From contig NZ_CP152342.1 of the NCBI RefSeq assembly GCF_045291395.1, positions 4,402,001 to 4,466,000 of the forward strand: a DNA stretch of 64,000 bases, written 5' to 3'. Positions 48,871 through 58,717 of this stretch are shown here, piece by piece; within the stretch, counting starts at the first letter, position 1; every line of letters begins with the position of its first letter. Under the pieces are notes generated by a model that had not been told where the DNA came from, searched no databases, and saw nothing but the letters and a program-made list of their open reading frames with translations. The position numbers and the translations under genes are program-made. The stretch comes from MR-S7 sp000400995 (lineage in GTDB: Bacteria > Pseudomonadota > Gammaproteobacteria > Burkholderiales > Burkholderiaceae_C).

Positions 48871-49752
48871 ATGCCAAGCACGCCCGCCGCCGCCCCTGCC
48901 GCCCCCGTGCGCCTTGCGCGCACGCTCTCCTACGTGGAGTCGCTCACGCCCCACCTGTTCGTGCCCAGCCGCGAGCGTCCGGTGCGCGCCAAGCACCGTG
49001 AGCTGACCGCCGACACGCAGGTGCGCCCGCACAGCCACCCCTGGGCGCAAGTGGCCATCTCCACCACCGGCGTGCTGCGCCTGACGGTGCCGCACGGCGC
49101 CTACATCGTGCCACCCTCGCGCGCGCTGTGGATCCCGCCCGGCGTGGAGCATGCCGTGACCATGGTGGAAGACGCCGACCTGCGCACCCTCTACTTCCAC
49201 CAGCCGCCCGGCAGCGCCGGCCCCGGCGTGCCGCGCGCGCAGCAGGACCCGTGGCGCCAGTGCCGCGTGCTCGAAGTCTCCGACCTGCTGCGCGCCCTGG
49301 TGCGCGAGATGCCCGCCACGCCCGACGACGCCCCGCCCCTGCCCCCCGAGGCATTGCGCCGCGAGCGCCACCTGAGCGCGCTGATCCGGGGCGAGCTGCG
49401 CCGCGCCAGCAGCGTGAGCCTGGGCGTCCAACTCCCGCGCGACAAGCGCCTGCGCCACCTGTGCGAGGCCGTGCTGGCCGATCCCACGCGCCACGAGACG
49501 CTGGCCGACTGGGCGCACGACACCGGCGCCAGCCCGCGCACCGTGGCGCGCCTGTTCCGCCAGGAGCTGTCCAGCACCTTCACGCAGTGGCGCCAGCAGG
49601 TCATCCTGGCCAAGGCCGTGGCCCTGGCCGCGGGCCGCCGGCCCATCAACCAGATCGCGGCCGAGCTGGGCTACAACAGCCCCAGTGCCTTCAGCGCCAT
49701 GGTGCGCCGCGCGGTGGGAATGGCGCCGGGACGGTTCCTGGGATTACCCTGA
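48871..49752 (+). CDS. AraC-family regulator with cupin sensor
   Basis: A 293-residue regulator. The N-terminal cupin has VRPHSHPWAQVAISTTGVLRL and IVPPSRALWIPPGVEHAV (residues about 50-95). The C-terminal double helix-turn-helix includes LADWAHDTGASPRTVARLFRQE and INQIAAELGYNSPSAFSAMVRRAVGMAPGRF. AraC proteins of this type commonly regulate an adjacent divergent MFS exporter, which is the arrangement here. Confidence 0.87.
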   Translation: MPSTPAAAPAAPVRLARTLSYVESLTPHLFVPSRERPVRAKHRELTADTQVRPHSHPWAQVAISTTGVLRLTVPHGAYIVPPSRALWIPPGVEHAVTMVEDADLRTLYFHQPPGSAGPGVPRAQQDPWRQCRVLEVSDLLRALVREMPATPDDAPPLPPEALRRERHLSALIRGELRRASSVSLGVQLPRDKRLRHLCEAVLADPTRHETLADWAHDTGASPRTVARLFRQELSSTFTQWRQQVILAKAVALAAGRRPINQIAAELGYNSPSAFSAMVRRAVGMAPGRFLGLP

Positions 49753-49763
49753 AACTACCGATT

Positions 49764-49808
49764 TGATAGCTGCTCGCGCTTGCTGGATAAGCGCGAAAGC
49801 CCGATTTG
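49764..49808 (+). repeat. Dispersed hairpin repeat, copy 14 (terminator-like)
   Basis: Forward copy after the AraC gene: GATAGCTGCTCGCGCTTGCTGGATAAGCGCGAAAGCCCGATTTGG. Stem GCGCTT / AAGCGC. Confidence 0.78.
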
Positions 49809-49811
49809 GCC

Positions 49812-49839
49812 ATGAAAAACGCGGCCCATAGGCCGCGTT
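49812..49839 (-). terminator. Intrinsic terminator of the CsgG-like lipoprotein gene
   Basis: Arms AACGCGGCC (49818-49826) and GGCCGCGTT (49831-49839) pair perfectly around a 4-base loop. On the minus strand the hairpin is followed by a T-tract (A's at 49815-49819). Confidence 0.8.
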
Positions 49840-49860
49840 GGTCATCGGGGCAGCGCCCGC

Positions 49861-50901
49861 TCAGCGCGACAGCGCCCCGGACGTGGCCGCATCCAGGCGG
49901 CCCGTCACGGGCAGGCCCTGCTGCTGCTGGAACTCACGCAGCGCGCGGGCCGTCTTGGGGCCGGCGGCACCGTCGGGCGTGCCCACGTTGTAGCCCAGGG
50001 CGTTCAGGCGCTCCTGCGCCTCGCGCACGGACATGGCCGCGCCCGCCTTGGTCTGCGACGGGGCCGTGCCGCCGTCCACGCCCAGGCGGCCGCCGCCGCC
50101 GAGGCCCTGGCCCTGGACCGACTGCGCCTTGTAGCTGCGCAGCGCCACGACCATCTGGTTGTAGGCGTCCATGAACGCGGCCGTGATGACCTTGCCCTGC
50201 GCCGTGTTCTGGTAGCCGCCCAGGCCGCCGCCGGCCGAGCCGCCGAAGATGCCGCCGAAGCCCGCGAAGTCGCTCTTGGAAGCGCTGCCCTCGGAGGCCG
50301 CCACCTGCACGCCCGAGCGGTTGTCCACCAGGGTCAGCATGGCGCTGGCCTCGCGCGTCTTGAGGCTGCCGCCGATGGCCGCCAGCGCACGGCCCTTGCC
50401 GCCGCCGATCAGGCCGCCCAGCGCGCCGCCGATGCCGCCCGCGTCGTCGTTCTGGAAAATGATTTCAGGCGACATGCCGTAGTCGGAAGCCACCATCTGG
50501 CCCTTGCCGAAGTTGCTGCCGCCGCGCATTTCGCCCGAGCCCATGAGCTGGCGCTCGCGGTCCATGGCGCGCATGCCGGCCGCGCCGCGCTCGACCACCA
50601 CGAAGCAGTTGGACTGCTGGATCAGCAGGCGCAGCAGGTTGGCCGTGGGCGGAAGCTTGTACTCGTTGCGCAGGATGGTGTACCAGCCGGCGTCCTGGTT
50701 CTCGACCAGCGACACGGTGCCCAGCGGCGACTGGCAGCGTTCGAGCTGGCCGCTCTCGCCGGCGGCGCTGCCGCCAGCGGCAGCGCCGGTGGCCACGGTC
50801 TTGGCGTCCTGGCTGCCCATCTTCATGTTGGTGGTTTCGCACCCCGTGAGGGCGACGACGGCGCAGGCGGCCGCGATCAGCGGCAGGGTTTTGCGGGACA
50901 T
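49861..50901 (-). CDS. CsgG-like lipoprotein with C-terminal peptidoglycan-binding domain
   Basis: A 346-residue lipoprotein. The signal peptide ends VVALTGC, the lipobox cysteine at about residue 21. Residues 60-265 resemble the curli-secretion channel protein CsgG: LLRLLIQQSNCFVVVERGAAG, MVASDYGMSPEIIF, a Gly-rich stretch, TREASAMLTLVDNRSGVQVAASEG and VITAAFMDAYNQMVVAL. The last 70 residues are a peptidoglycan-binding domain (SVREAQERLNALGYNVGTPDGAAGPKTARALREFQ). Coupling of a CsgG-like domain to cell-wall binding suggests an outer-membrane structural or secretion role. No csgA or csgB is nearby. Confidence 0.8.
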   Translation of the reverse strand: MSRKTLPLIAAACAVVALTGCETTNMKMGSQDAKTVATGAAAGGSAAGESGQLERCQSPLGTVSLVENQDAGWYTILRNEYKLPPTANLLRLLIQQSNCFVVVERGAAGMRAMDRERQLMGSGEMRGGSNFGKGQMVASDYGMSPEIIFQNDDAGGIGGALGGLIGGGKGRALAAIGGSLKTREASAMLTLVDNRSGVQVAASEGSASKSDFAGFGGIFGGSAGGGLGGYQNTAQGKVITAAFMDAYNQMVVALRSYKAQSVQGQGLGGGGRLGVDGGTAPSQTKAGAAMSVREAQERLNALGYNVGTPDGAAGPKTARALREFQQQQGLPVTGRLDAATSGALSR

Positions 50902-51004
50902 GTGTTGGCTTCCTCTCTCAGTGAATGGTTTGGCGGGCTGGCCCATGGAATGGCTCAAGCGGCGCGAAATGATAGCCATCCGCCCGTGGATGTAAGGTTT
51001 TCTT

Positions 51005-51760
51005 TCATGTTGTTTCCACTTTGCCGCGTGACAAAGTGCCTCCAGGGCGCATTTGGTACATCCACACCCCCTGCCCCGCGAAAGCGGGAAGCTGGGCGCT
51101 GGCACACAGGCCTGGCACTTCGAACGCCAGGCTGACCAGCCAGCTCCCCGGCACCATCTCCGCCTGTGCCTTTGCCGCGGCGCGGGCCATGCTCTCCGGC
51201 CGCTGAAACAAGTACACCAGCTGGTAACCGCTCCAGTCGGCCGCCCAGATGTCGCCGCGCCGCACCCGTGCCCAGGGGCAGCGCAGGCGGCACATCAGGG
51301 CCAGCGGCCAGCTCCACTCCAGCCCGTGCAGCCGCGCCTGGGGATAGGCGGCACGCAGCGCCAGCAGCCCGTCGCCCAGGCCGCAGCCGGCATCGAGCAC
51401 CGCCGCGCCCGGCGGCAATGGCGCCAGCGCATCGATGCCGCGCAGCGCGCCGCGCGGCGTGGGAAACAGCGGCGCATCGCGCCAGGCATTGAGGGGATAG
51501 ACCAGCAGCAGCACGGCCAGCGGCAGCAGCCAGGCCCAGGACGGCAGCGCGGCCGCGCCGGTGAGCAGCAGCGAGAGCGGGAAACCCAGCGCGATCAGCG
51601 CCCGGCGCCACCACGTGGCCGCAAGCACGCTGCCCGCCACGCCCACGCCGCAAGCCAGCAGCACGGCCACCGCCGGCGGCGCCGCCTGGCGCAATCCGGC
51701 GAAAGCCAGCCAGGCCGCAGCCCATGCCAGCACGGCGGGCAGCGGCCAGGGGAAGCGCAT
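51005..51760 (-). CDS. Membrane-anchored SAM-dependent methyltransferase
   Basis: A 251-residue protein. Three or four hydrophobic segments fill residues 1-90 (VLAWAAAWLAFAGL, VAVLLACGVGVAGSVLAA, WAWLLPLAVLLLVYPL). A class I methyltransferase domain follows with the SAM motif GAAVLDAGCGLGDGLLAL and the acidic end of strand 2 (LHGLEWSW). YQLVYLFQRPESM resembles a post-motif strand. It begins 6 bases after parB on the same strand and is probably co-transcribed. Substrate unknown. Confidence 0.8.
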   Translation of the reverse strand: MRFPWPLPAVLAWAAAWLAFAGLRQAAPPAVAVLLACGVGVAGSVLAATWWRRALIALGFPLSLLLTGAAALPSWAWLLPLAVLLLVYPLNAWRDAPLFPTPRGALRGIDALAPLPPGAAVLDAGCGLGDGLLALRAAYPQARLHGLEWSWPLALMCRLRCPWARVRRGDIWAADWSGYQLVYLFQRPESMARAAAKAQAEMVPGSWLVSLAFEVPGLCASAQLPAFAGQGVWMYQMRPGGTLSRGKVETT

Positions 51761-51766
51761 CGCGGG

Positions 51767-52684
51767 TCAGCCGCGCAGTTTGTCGATCAGGCCGTTGAGC
51801 GCGTCGAGCGAGCCGAACTGGATCGCCAGCTCGCCTATCTCCTCGGTGCGGCTGCCGCGCTTGACGCGCTTTTTCACGCGCACCTCGACCTCGGCCATGA
51901 GCAGGTCGGAGAGTTCTTCTTCCACGCGCTTGAGGTCGCGCGACTTTTCCTTCTTGGGCTTTTGCGGCGTGAGGGCGAACTCCGCGCCCAGCTTCTTGAC
52001 CAGGCTCTCGGCCTCGCGCACCGAGAGCTTCCTGGCCGCGATCTGGTTGCCCGCCGTGATCTGCGTCGCACGGTCCAGCGCCAGCAGCGCGCGCGCATGG
52101 CCCATGTCGATGTCGCCCGCCATCAGCATGGTCTGCACCGGCTCGGCCAGGTTCAAGAGGCGCAGCAGGTTGCTCGCCGCGCTGCGCGAGCGCCCCACGG
52201 CCTGCGCCGCCTGCTCGTGCGTGAGGCCGAATTCCTTGACCAGCCGCTGCAGGCCCTGCGCCTCCTCCAGCGGGTTGAGGTCCTCGCGCTGGATGTTCTC
52301 GATCAGCGCCATCGCAGCGGCGGCCTCGTCGGGCACCTCGCGCACCAGCACCGGCACCTCGGCCAGCCCGGCCAGGCGCGAGGCGCGGAAACGCCGCTCG
52401 CCCGCGATGATCTCGTACTTGCCCGCGTGCTCGCCGCCGGCGAGGCGCCGCACCAGGATGGGCTGCATGATCCCCTGGGCCTTGATGCTCTCGGCCAGTT
52501 CGTACAGCGCGCCCTCGTCCATGCGCGTGCGCGGCTGGTAGACGCCCGGCACCATCTGGTCCAGCGCCAGCGTGCTGGGTAGGCCCGCCTCGGCGGCCTG
52601 GGCGTGCTGCGTCGTCTCGGCGACCTTGGGGCCGAGCAGCGCTTCGAGGCCGCGGCCGAGGCCCTTGGGTTTCTTGGTGACCAT
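51767..52684 (-). CDS. parB: Chromosome partitioning protein ParB
   Basis: ParB/Spo0J, 305 residues, a CTP-dependent DNA clamp that loads at parS and organises the origin region. The N-terminal KGLGRGLEALLG segment, the CTP-binding boxes QPRTRMDEGALYELAESI and YEIIAGERRFRASRLAGL, and the helix-turn-helix LTHEQAAQAVGRSRSAASNLLRLL are all present. The C-terminal dimerisation domain is intact. It is separated from parA by a hydrolase gene and the DUF11 adhesin gene. Its parS sites are at 59445-63730. Confidence 0.95.
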   Translation of the reverse strand: MVTKKPKGLGRGLEALLGPKVAETTQHAQAAEAGLPSTLALDQMVPGVYQPRTRMDEGALYELAESIKAQGIMQPILVRRLAGGEHAGKYEIIAGERRFRASRLAGLAEVPVLVREVPDEAAAAMALIENIQREDLNPLEEAQGLQRLVKEFGLTHEQAAQAVGRSRSAASNLLRLLNLAEPVQTMLMAGDIDMGHARALLALDRATQITAGNQIAARKLSVREAESLVKKLGAEFALTPQKPKKEKSRDLKRVEEELSDLLMAEVEVRVKKRVKRGSRTEEIGELAIQFGSLDALNGLIDKLRG

Positions 52685-52693
52685 GTGTGTCTT

Positions 52694-53236
52694 TCAGTCC
52701 TTGTCTGCCAGGGATTGGAGCATTGCCCGCCCCTCGGGCCAAGTGCCCAGCCCCGATTCGGCATTGATGTGCCCGCGCTCGCCATAGTCGATGCAGCGCG
52801 CGCCCCAGTCCGCCGCCATGGCCTGGGCGCGCTCGAAGCTGCAGTACGGGTCGTTGCGGCTGCCCACCAGCACGGCCGGGAACGGCAGCGACTGCCGCGC
52901 GATGGGCGCCCAGCCGGGAATCTGCGCGGCCAGATCGGGCCGCTCCACGTCGCCCGGCGCCACCAGCAGCGCGCCGCGCACCTTGTGCGCATGGCGCGTG
53001 TGCGCCGCCCACCAGGCGGTGAGGATGCAGCCCAGGCTGTGTGCCGCCAGCACCACGGGGCCGGCCGCATCGGCCACCACCTCCTCCAGCCGCGCGGACC
53101 AGTCGCCGCGCAGCGGGCGCATCCACTCGTGCTGCTGCACGCGCTGGTCGCCGTGCGCGCGCTCCCACTCGGTCTGCCAATGGCCGGGGCCGGAGTTCTG
53201 CCAGCCGGGCAGGAGCAATACGGTAGAGGAGTTCAT
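52694..53236 (-). CDS. RBBP9/YdeN-family alpha/beta hydrolase
   Basis: A 180-residue serine hydrolase of the small RBBP9/YdeN family: VLLLPGWQNSGPGHWQTEWE at the start, the nucleophile segment VLAAHSLGCILTAWWA, GSRNDPYCSFERAQAM with the acid and GERGHINAESGLG with the histidine. Substrate unknown. It lies 9 bases upstream of parB and is likely co-transcribed with it. The gene begins immediately next to a hairpin repeat. Confidence 0.85.
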   Translation of the reverse strand: MNSSTVLLLPGWQNSGPGHWQTEWERAHGDQRVQQHEWMRPLRGDWSARLEEVVADAAGPVVLAAHSLGCILTAWWAAHTRHAHKVRGALLVAPGDVERPDLAAQIPGWAPIARQSLPFPAVLVGSRNDPYCSFERAQAMAADWGARCIDYGERGHINAESGLGTWPEGRAMLQSLADKD

Positions 53237-53247
53237 CGCTATGGTTT

Positions 53248-53292
53248 CAGGAGCTACTTGCGCTTTACGGGCGAGCGCCAGGGACTGATTTC
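53248..53292 (+). repeat. Dispersed hairpin repeat, copy 15 (degenerate)
   Basis: Forward copy: GGAGCTACTTGCGCTTTACGGGCGAGCGCCAGGGACTGATTT. It lies between two minus-strand genes and so runs against the terminator orientation. The stem is weakened. Confidence 0.6.
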
Positions 53293-53405
53293 ACGGGTAA
53301 GGAGCAGCCGGTATTTTGCCCCAATGCACAAAGCACATCGCCGCCGCAACGCCCTGGCGGGCGCGGCGGCGGCGGCGATGCTTGCCGGTCAGCGCGTTGC
53401 GGCGC

Positions 53406-56400
53406 TTACATGCGGCGGCCGGGTTGCAGCGGCATGCGGCGCAGGGCGAAGGCGGCCAGGAGCATAGACAAGGCGATCAGCCCCCATTCGGAGAGGGTGG
53501 GGATCGGCTGGGGAACAGTCACTTCGGTTTCGGCATCGTCCTCGTCGTTGGTCGGATCCCTGTCGCCGGGCGTGGTGACGCGGGCCGTGTTCACCAACCG
53601 CGTCCCAGGAACGACGCCCGCATCCACCGTAGCAGTGAAGGTGAAGTTTCTCGTCTGACCCACAGCCAACGCGCCCACGTTGCAGGTCACCGTGGCGCCG
53701 GCGCCCGTGCAGCCGCTGGCCGAGGCCGCGAAGGTCACTCCGGCGGGAAGCGTGTCGGTGATCACAGCGGCGCTGTTGGACGTGGAGCCATTGTTGGTCA
53801 CCGCCAGGGTGTAGGTCAGCGTATTGCCGACGCTGGCACGGGTGCGGTCCACCGACTTAACCAAGCCCACGTCGATGTTCTCCACCGGTACTTCGATGTC
53901 GTCTTCGTTGTTCGGGTCCACGGGGTCACCAGGGCTGGTGACGGTCGCCACGTTGCGCAGGCTGGGCGCATTGGTAGCCGCCACGGTCACGTTGAAGTTA
54001 TAGGTTTGCGTAGCGCCCTGGTTCAGGTTGACGATGGGACCACATTCCAGCGTCCGTGTGGGCGCCGCGTAGCTGCAGCCAGCGACAGGCCCCGCCAGTT
54101 CCAGCCCTGCGGGCAGCACATCGCGCACCATGGCGTTGCCGTTCACCAGATGGTTCGGCGGCGTGGCGGTTTCCTCGTTGCGCACGGTCAGCCGGTAGGC
54201 GATGGTGTCCCCAACGCGCACGCTGGCACCCGGGGCGAGGTTGGGCGTGGTCTTGGTAATGGACAGGTCCACCAGACGCAGGTCGTTGGGATCGATCGCC
54301 CCCGCGTCATAGGCAGAGGTGCGGTCCGAAACCGTGTTGTTGGCCGTCACGTCGCCGCTGGGCAGGCGCTCGCCGTCGGCGCGCACGCTGGCCTCGTGGC
54401 GGATCGTGCCGTAGGGAAGGCCGTTGTTGTTGATGGCGGTGGCGTCCATCTCGAACGTGATTTCGGCCGATTCGCCCGGCGCCAGCCAGGGGAAGTCGCA
54501 GCGCAGCCCGCTGGCGCTGAATGCGCAGTTGCTGGCGTCGAACCGGTTGGGACTCACAGGGTTGCCATTGGGCGCGAGCGCACGCACACCGGTGACCGTG
54601 GCGCCGTTGAGCACGAAGGCCGCCGTCGACCCGGGCGCGGGGAACAGGTCTTCCATCACCACGTTGGTGGCGTAGGAGGTGGAATTGCCGCTGTTTTGCA
54701 CCCGGATGGTGTACTGGGTCCGGCTGGCTGCGCCCTGGTTGATGGGCAGGCGGTCAGCGGTGTGCTGCATGGTGATGAGCACATCCAGTTGGGGCTCGCT
54801 CAGGGTAACGGTCTGGTCGGTCAGGTTGTCAGCCAGCGTGGTTTCTTGCGTGATGGTGGAGATCACCGCATCGTTGCGCACCGATGGCGGGTAGCCGGTG
54901 GTAGCCGAGCGCAGGGTGTAGGTGAGGGAACGGATGGTGCCCCGGTTGGTCGCACCCGGCCAGACACAGGTCATGTTCCGGTTAGCGGCAGTCACCTCCA
55001 GGCCTGCAGCAATGGTTGCGCCGCCGCTCAGCGAGCAGGTGGGGCCGCTGGAAGGCGCGGTCACCCAGATCATGCCCAGGGGCAGCGTATCCACCACGGT
55101 GACGTTCGTGGCCTGCGAGGGGCCCCGGTTGTCAGCGGTCAGGTTGTACGTGACGGGCTGGCCTGCCAGCGCGGCAACGGGTGCGGCGGTCTTGCCGGCG
55201 ATCAGGTTGGTCAGCGGCGTGAGAGTGACCTGCGCGTCGTCGCTGTTGGGCAGCGCGCCGGTCCCCGTGTATTCCGCCGTGTCGGTCGAGGTGATGCTGG
55301 CCGTGTTGTCGATCGTGTTCGACTGGGTGCCGTTGGCCTGGGGGTTCACGAATTGGCGCGCGCGGATCGTGATCACGTATTCCGTGTCACTGACCGGCAC
55401 GTTGCTGAACGTGCAGGTGACGCGCGTCGTGCTGCCGCTGCCTTGGTCGGCGTAGGCGCATCCGGTTGTCGCCATGGGCGGGATCGGGGGCACCGCGGAC
55501 GGATTGCCGGGGGGAAATTCGTTGTGTCCGGCTCGGCGATCACGAAGCGGTTGTTGACGTACCGAGGCGCGCCCGTCACCGGATCGGCAACCGCGCTCAC
55601 GTTCCGGTTCAGGAGGTTGATCACGTCATCCGTGACGGTCACGGTCTGGGCAGTCTGGAAGTCCACCGCGTTCTGCCCCGCAGGCAGCGCGTTCTTGAAG
55701 CGCAGCGTATAGACCACCTCAGAGCCGGAGGCGTTCGTGGAGCCGGCGGGAAGAAGAGCGGGGACGGAGTCGGGGGTGATGGCCGCATCCTTCAGGATGG
55801 ACAGGTCTGCCTTCTTCTCGGACAGGCTGACGGTGGCGTTGTTCGTCAGCGCGCTCGGCGTGACGCAGTTGCGGCCGGCAGGGCAGGACACCGATGCCTG
55901 GTTGGCGATGGTGGCGAATTGCTGGCCTGTAGGGATGTGCGCACGAACACGGATATTCAGGTTGCTGACATTGTTGGGCGACGTGCGGGAGATGCCCGCG
56001 TCGAGTGTGCAAGTCACCGTCTGCCGGGCCACGTAATCGCCCGGCCAAGCGGCCGGACTGACCGTACACGCCCACGGTGCCTCATCCGTGCTCGGCACAT
56101 ATTCGAGCTTGGCATCCAGTTCGTCGATGACGGTGATTGTCTGGGTGGGCAGAACATCCACCGCCCCGTTGTTGGTCACGCCGACGCGCCAGTAGAACTC
56201 CGTGCCGTCGGCGATGGCACCCACCCCTGTGTCGCCGGTAGCGGCGGCGCGGGCGGCTTTGTTGATCGCCAGGCTGGGGCGGTTGCTGACGGTCAGATTG
56301 GCAGTGGAGGTATTGTTGCCGGTGCTTGCCACTGGTTCGTTCTGCACCGACAGCGTGGCCGTGTTGGCAATGACCGCCGTGCCTGTGCCGGGATTGACAG

Positions 56401-57754
56401 TCACGCCGCCCACATCGACGTCCGCGTTGAAAACCAGGTCGGGCAGGCTGCCATCGCCATTCACAGCCCCAGTGAACGTGCAGCTGATATTGCCGTTGCA
56501 GGACCAGCCCGCAGCAGCGGATGCGGAGGTGACGCTCGTGAATGTCACGCCCGCCGGCAAGGTGTCGGTGATCGCGATGTTCCCCGAGGGCGCCATCCCG
56601 CCGGAGTTGCGGGTGGCCCGCAGGGTATAGACCACGCTCTGGGTCGCGGCACCCGCTGCGTCCAGCGTGGTGGGGGCCACCGACTTGTTCAGCACCATGT
56701 CCAACTGGCTATTGGGTGCGAAAACGATGCTGGATGCATCGTTGTTGTTGTCGGGATAGGCGTCGATGAAGGGAGCGCCCGCCGACGTCTGGCCCGCGAC
56801 CGAGACCAGGGCATTGGTGTTGCCAGTGTCGGCCGTCACCGTGACGGGGACCGTCAGCAACGGCAAATTGGCGCCCTTGGCGAGGCCGCCTGCAGGTGCT
56901 GTGTATTCGCAGGTTTGCACGGACACGGGCGGGGTGGCGCTGTTGTCCATGCTCTGCACGCACGTCCAGGCGTTGCCAGGGGACGAAGGAGAACCCTGCC
57001 ACGCGGTACCCGCAGGCAGGGGGAAGCGCACTACAGCTTTTTCGCCCGCTTTCAGGGGATAGGCGTAAGGCGAGTTGGTATTGCTCACCTGAAGCGTCCA
57101 GTTGACCACCGTGCCCTGCTGCTGCGTGCTGCCGTCCGCCGGACCCGTGATGTCCACGGCCAAGTCGGCTCGCTCGTAGGTAGTGACGTTGCGCGTGATG
57201 TTGTCGTGGTTGCTGTTGTTTCCATCCGTGTTGCCAGCCGCCGTGAGGGACACGCTGGCGACGTTGGAGGTGCTCTCGGCCGGCAGGATGACGTTGAAAT
57301 CCACGACCTGCGGCGCACCCGCCGAAAGGGTCGGGAAGGTGCAACTGATGATGGCACTGCCGATGGGCTGGCCCACGGCAGGCTGCCCGGTGCAATTCAC
57401 CCCCGCAGGCGCAACGATGCCCTGGAAGATGGCGTTGTCAGGTAGGTCCTGCACCAGCACAGCGTTGTTCACCGAGCCGCTGGGATCATTAACGCCGGAA
57501 CTGGCGCTATAGGTATAGGTGCCGCCCACCGGTCCGTCGTTCGGGTTGGCTGTCGCATTGCCGTAATAACGGACTTCATGATTCACCTGAAGGTCCAGCG
57601 CATAGGCACCGCCCGCCATGCCCAACAGGGGCACTGCCAGCAAGCTGACCATGAAGCGCGCAGGGCGCATCTTGGCTGGAGAAGACTGCCGGCGCCCGTC
57701 TGGAGGCGGCGCCAGCGGTGCTGCGGAAGCACGTGAAAGCGGATTGGATGGCAT
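53406..57754 (-). pseudogene. DUF11-repeat surface protein with IPTL-CTERM signal, apparent frameshift
   Basis: Adding one base restores a single frame of about 1449 residues. A signal peptide follows an n-region (FMVSLLAVPLLGMAGGAYA, residues about 35-53). The body is a chain of DUF11/CARDB-like beta-sandwich repeats, recognisable by recurring 'VTNNG ... (I)TDTLPAGV(T)F' segments, e.g. AVIADTLPAGV-type strands near both ends. The C-terminus QPIPTLSEWGLIALSMLLAA then RR is an IPTL-CTERM signal, implying exosortase processing and surface display. The frame breaks at G6 (55509-55514 on the plus strand), where G7 would be continuous. The gene separates parA from the hydrolase-parB unit. Confidence 0.82.
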
Positions 57755-57938
57755 GGCTGGGCTTTCTTAAAACCGCCGGAATCTCTTGTTGCGCCAAGGG
57801 AATCCTGCGAAAAAGTGCAATCACGGTAACCGCAGATTGCGTCTGCCCGAGTCTAATCAGGGCAACCCCAGCATTGCCATCTTCTATCGCTCACGAATCC
57901 ACACAAATCGCAATTGTTTGCAATCCGGCGGAACCCGC
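57755..57938. other. Spacer between parA and the DUF11 gene
   Basis: These 184 bases are less GC-rich than the flanking genes and must hold the promoter of the minus-strand DUF11 gene, but no box pair can be assigned. There is a small palindromic patch (GCAATTGTTTGC at 57920-57931). No terminator for parA is obvious. Confidence 0.4.
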
Positions 57939-58709
57939 TTACATGCGCTTGATACGCCCCACCATCTCGCGCGCGAATTCCACGAACGCCTGGCTGCCCT
58001 TGGCCGAAGCGTCGAACACCACGCCAGGCAGGCCATAGCTGGGTGCCTCCGCCAGGCGCACGTTGCGGGGGATCACCGTGTCGAACACCTTGTCCCCGAA
58101 ATGGTCCTTGAGCTGCTCGCTCACCTGGCTTTGCAGGGTGATACGCGGGTCGAACATGACGCGCAGCAGGCCGATGATCTGCAGGTCGGGGTTCAGGTTG
58201 GCATGCACCTGCTTGATGGTGTTGACGAGATCCGTGAGCCCCTCCAGCGCGAAGTATTCGCACTGCATGGGCACGATGACGCCATGGGCGCTGCACAGGC
58301 CGTTGAGCGTGAGCATGGACAGGCTGGGAGGGCAGTCGATGAGCACGAAGTCGTAGGCCGCGTCCACCTCGGCCAGGGCCGCCTTCAGGCGCTTTTCGCG
58401 GCGCTCCAGCTCGACCAGTTCGACCTCGGCGCCGGCCAGTTCGCGGTTGGCGCCCAGCACGTGGTAGCCGCAGGCCTCGGACAGCACGGCCGCCTCCTGC
58501 ACCGAGGCGGATTCCAGCAGCACGTCGTACACCGACAGCTGCAGCGCCCGCTTGTCCACGCCCGAACCCATCGTGGCATTGCCCTGCGGGTCCAGGTCGA
58601 CGAGCAGGACACGCTGGCCGATCTTGGCCAGGCCGGCGGCCAGGTTGACGGAGGTGGTGGTCTTGCCGACGCCGCCCTTCTGGTTGGCGATGCAGAAAAT
58701 CTTGGCCAT
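57939..58709 (-). CDS. parA: Chromosome partitioning ATPase ParA (Soj)
   Basis: ParA, 256 residues, the ATPase that segregates ParB-parS complexes over the nucleoid. The deviant Walker A box IANQKGGVGKTTTSVNLAAG (residues about 7-26), switch I LVDLDPQGNATMGSG and Walker B VLIDCPPSLSMLTLN are complete. It is the last gene of mnmG-rsmG-lysE-parA, 8 bases after the LysE gene. The parB gene is 5.3 kb further on the same strand. Confidence 0.95.
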   Translation of the reverse strand: MAKIFCIANQKGGVGKTTTSVNLAAGLAKIGQRVLLVDLDPQGNATMGSGVDKRALQLSVYDVLLESASVQEAAVLSEACGYHVLGANRELAGAEVELVELERREKRLKAALAEVDAAYDFVLIDCPPSLSMLTLNGLCSAHGVIVPMQCEYFALEGLTDLVNTIKQVHANLNPDLQIIGLLRVMFDPRITLQSQVSEQLKDHFGDKVFDTVIPRNVRLAEAPSYGLPGVVFDASAKGSQAFVEFAREMVGRIKRM

Positions 58710-58717
58710 GCGATGGG

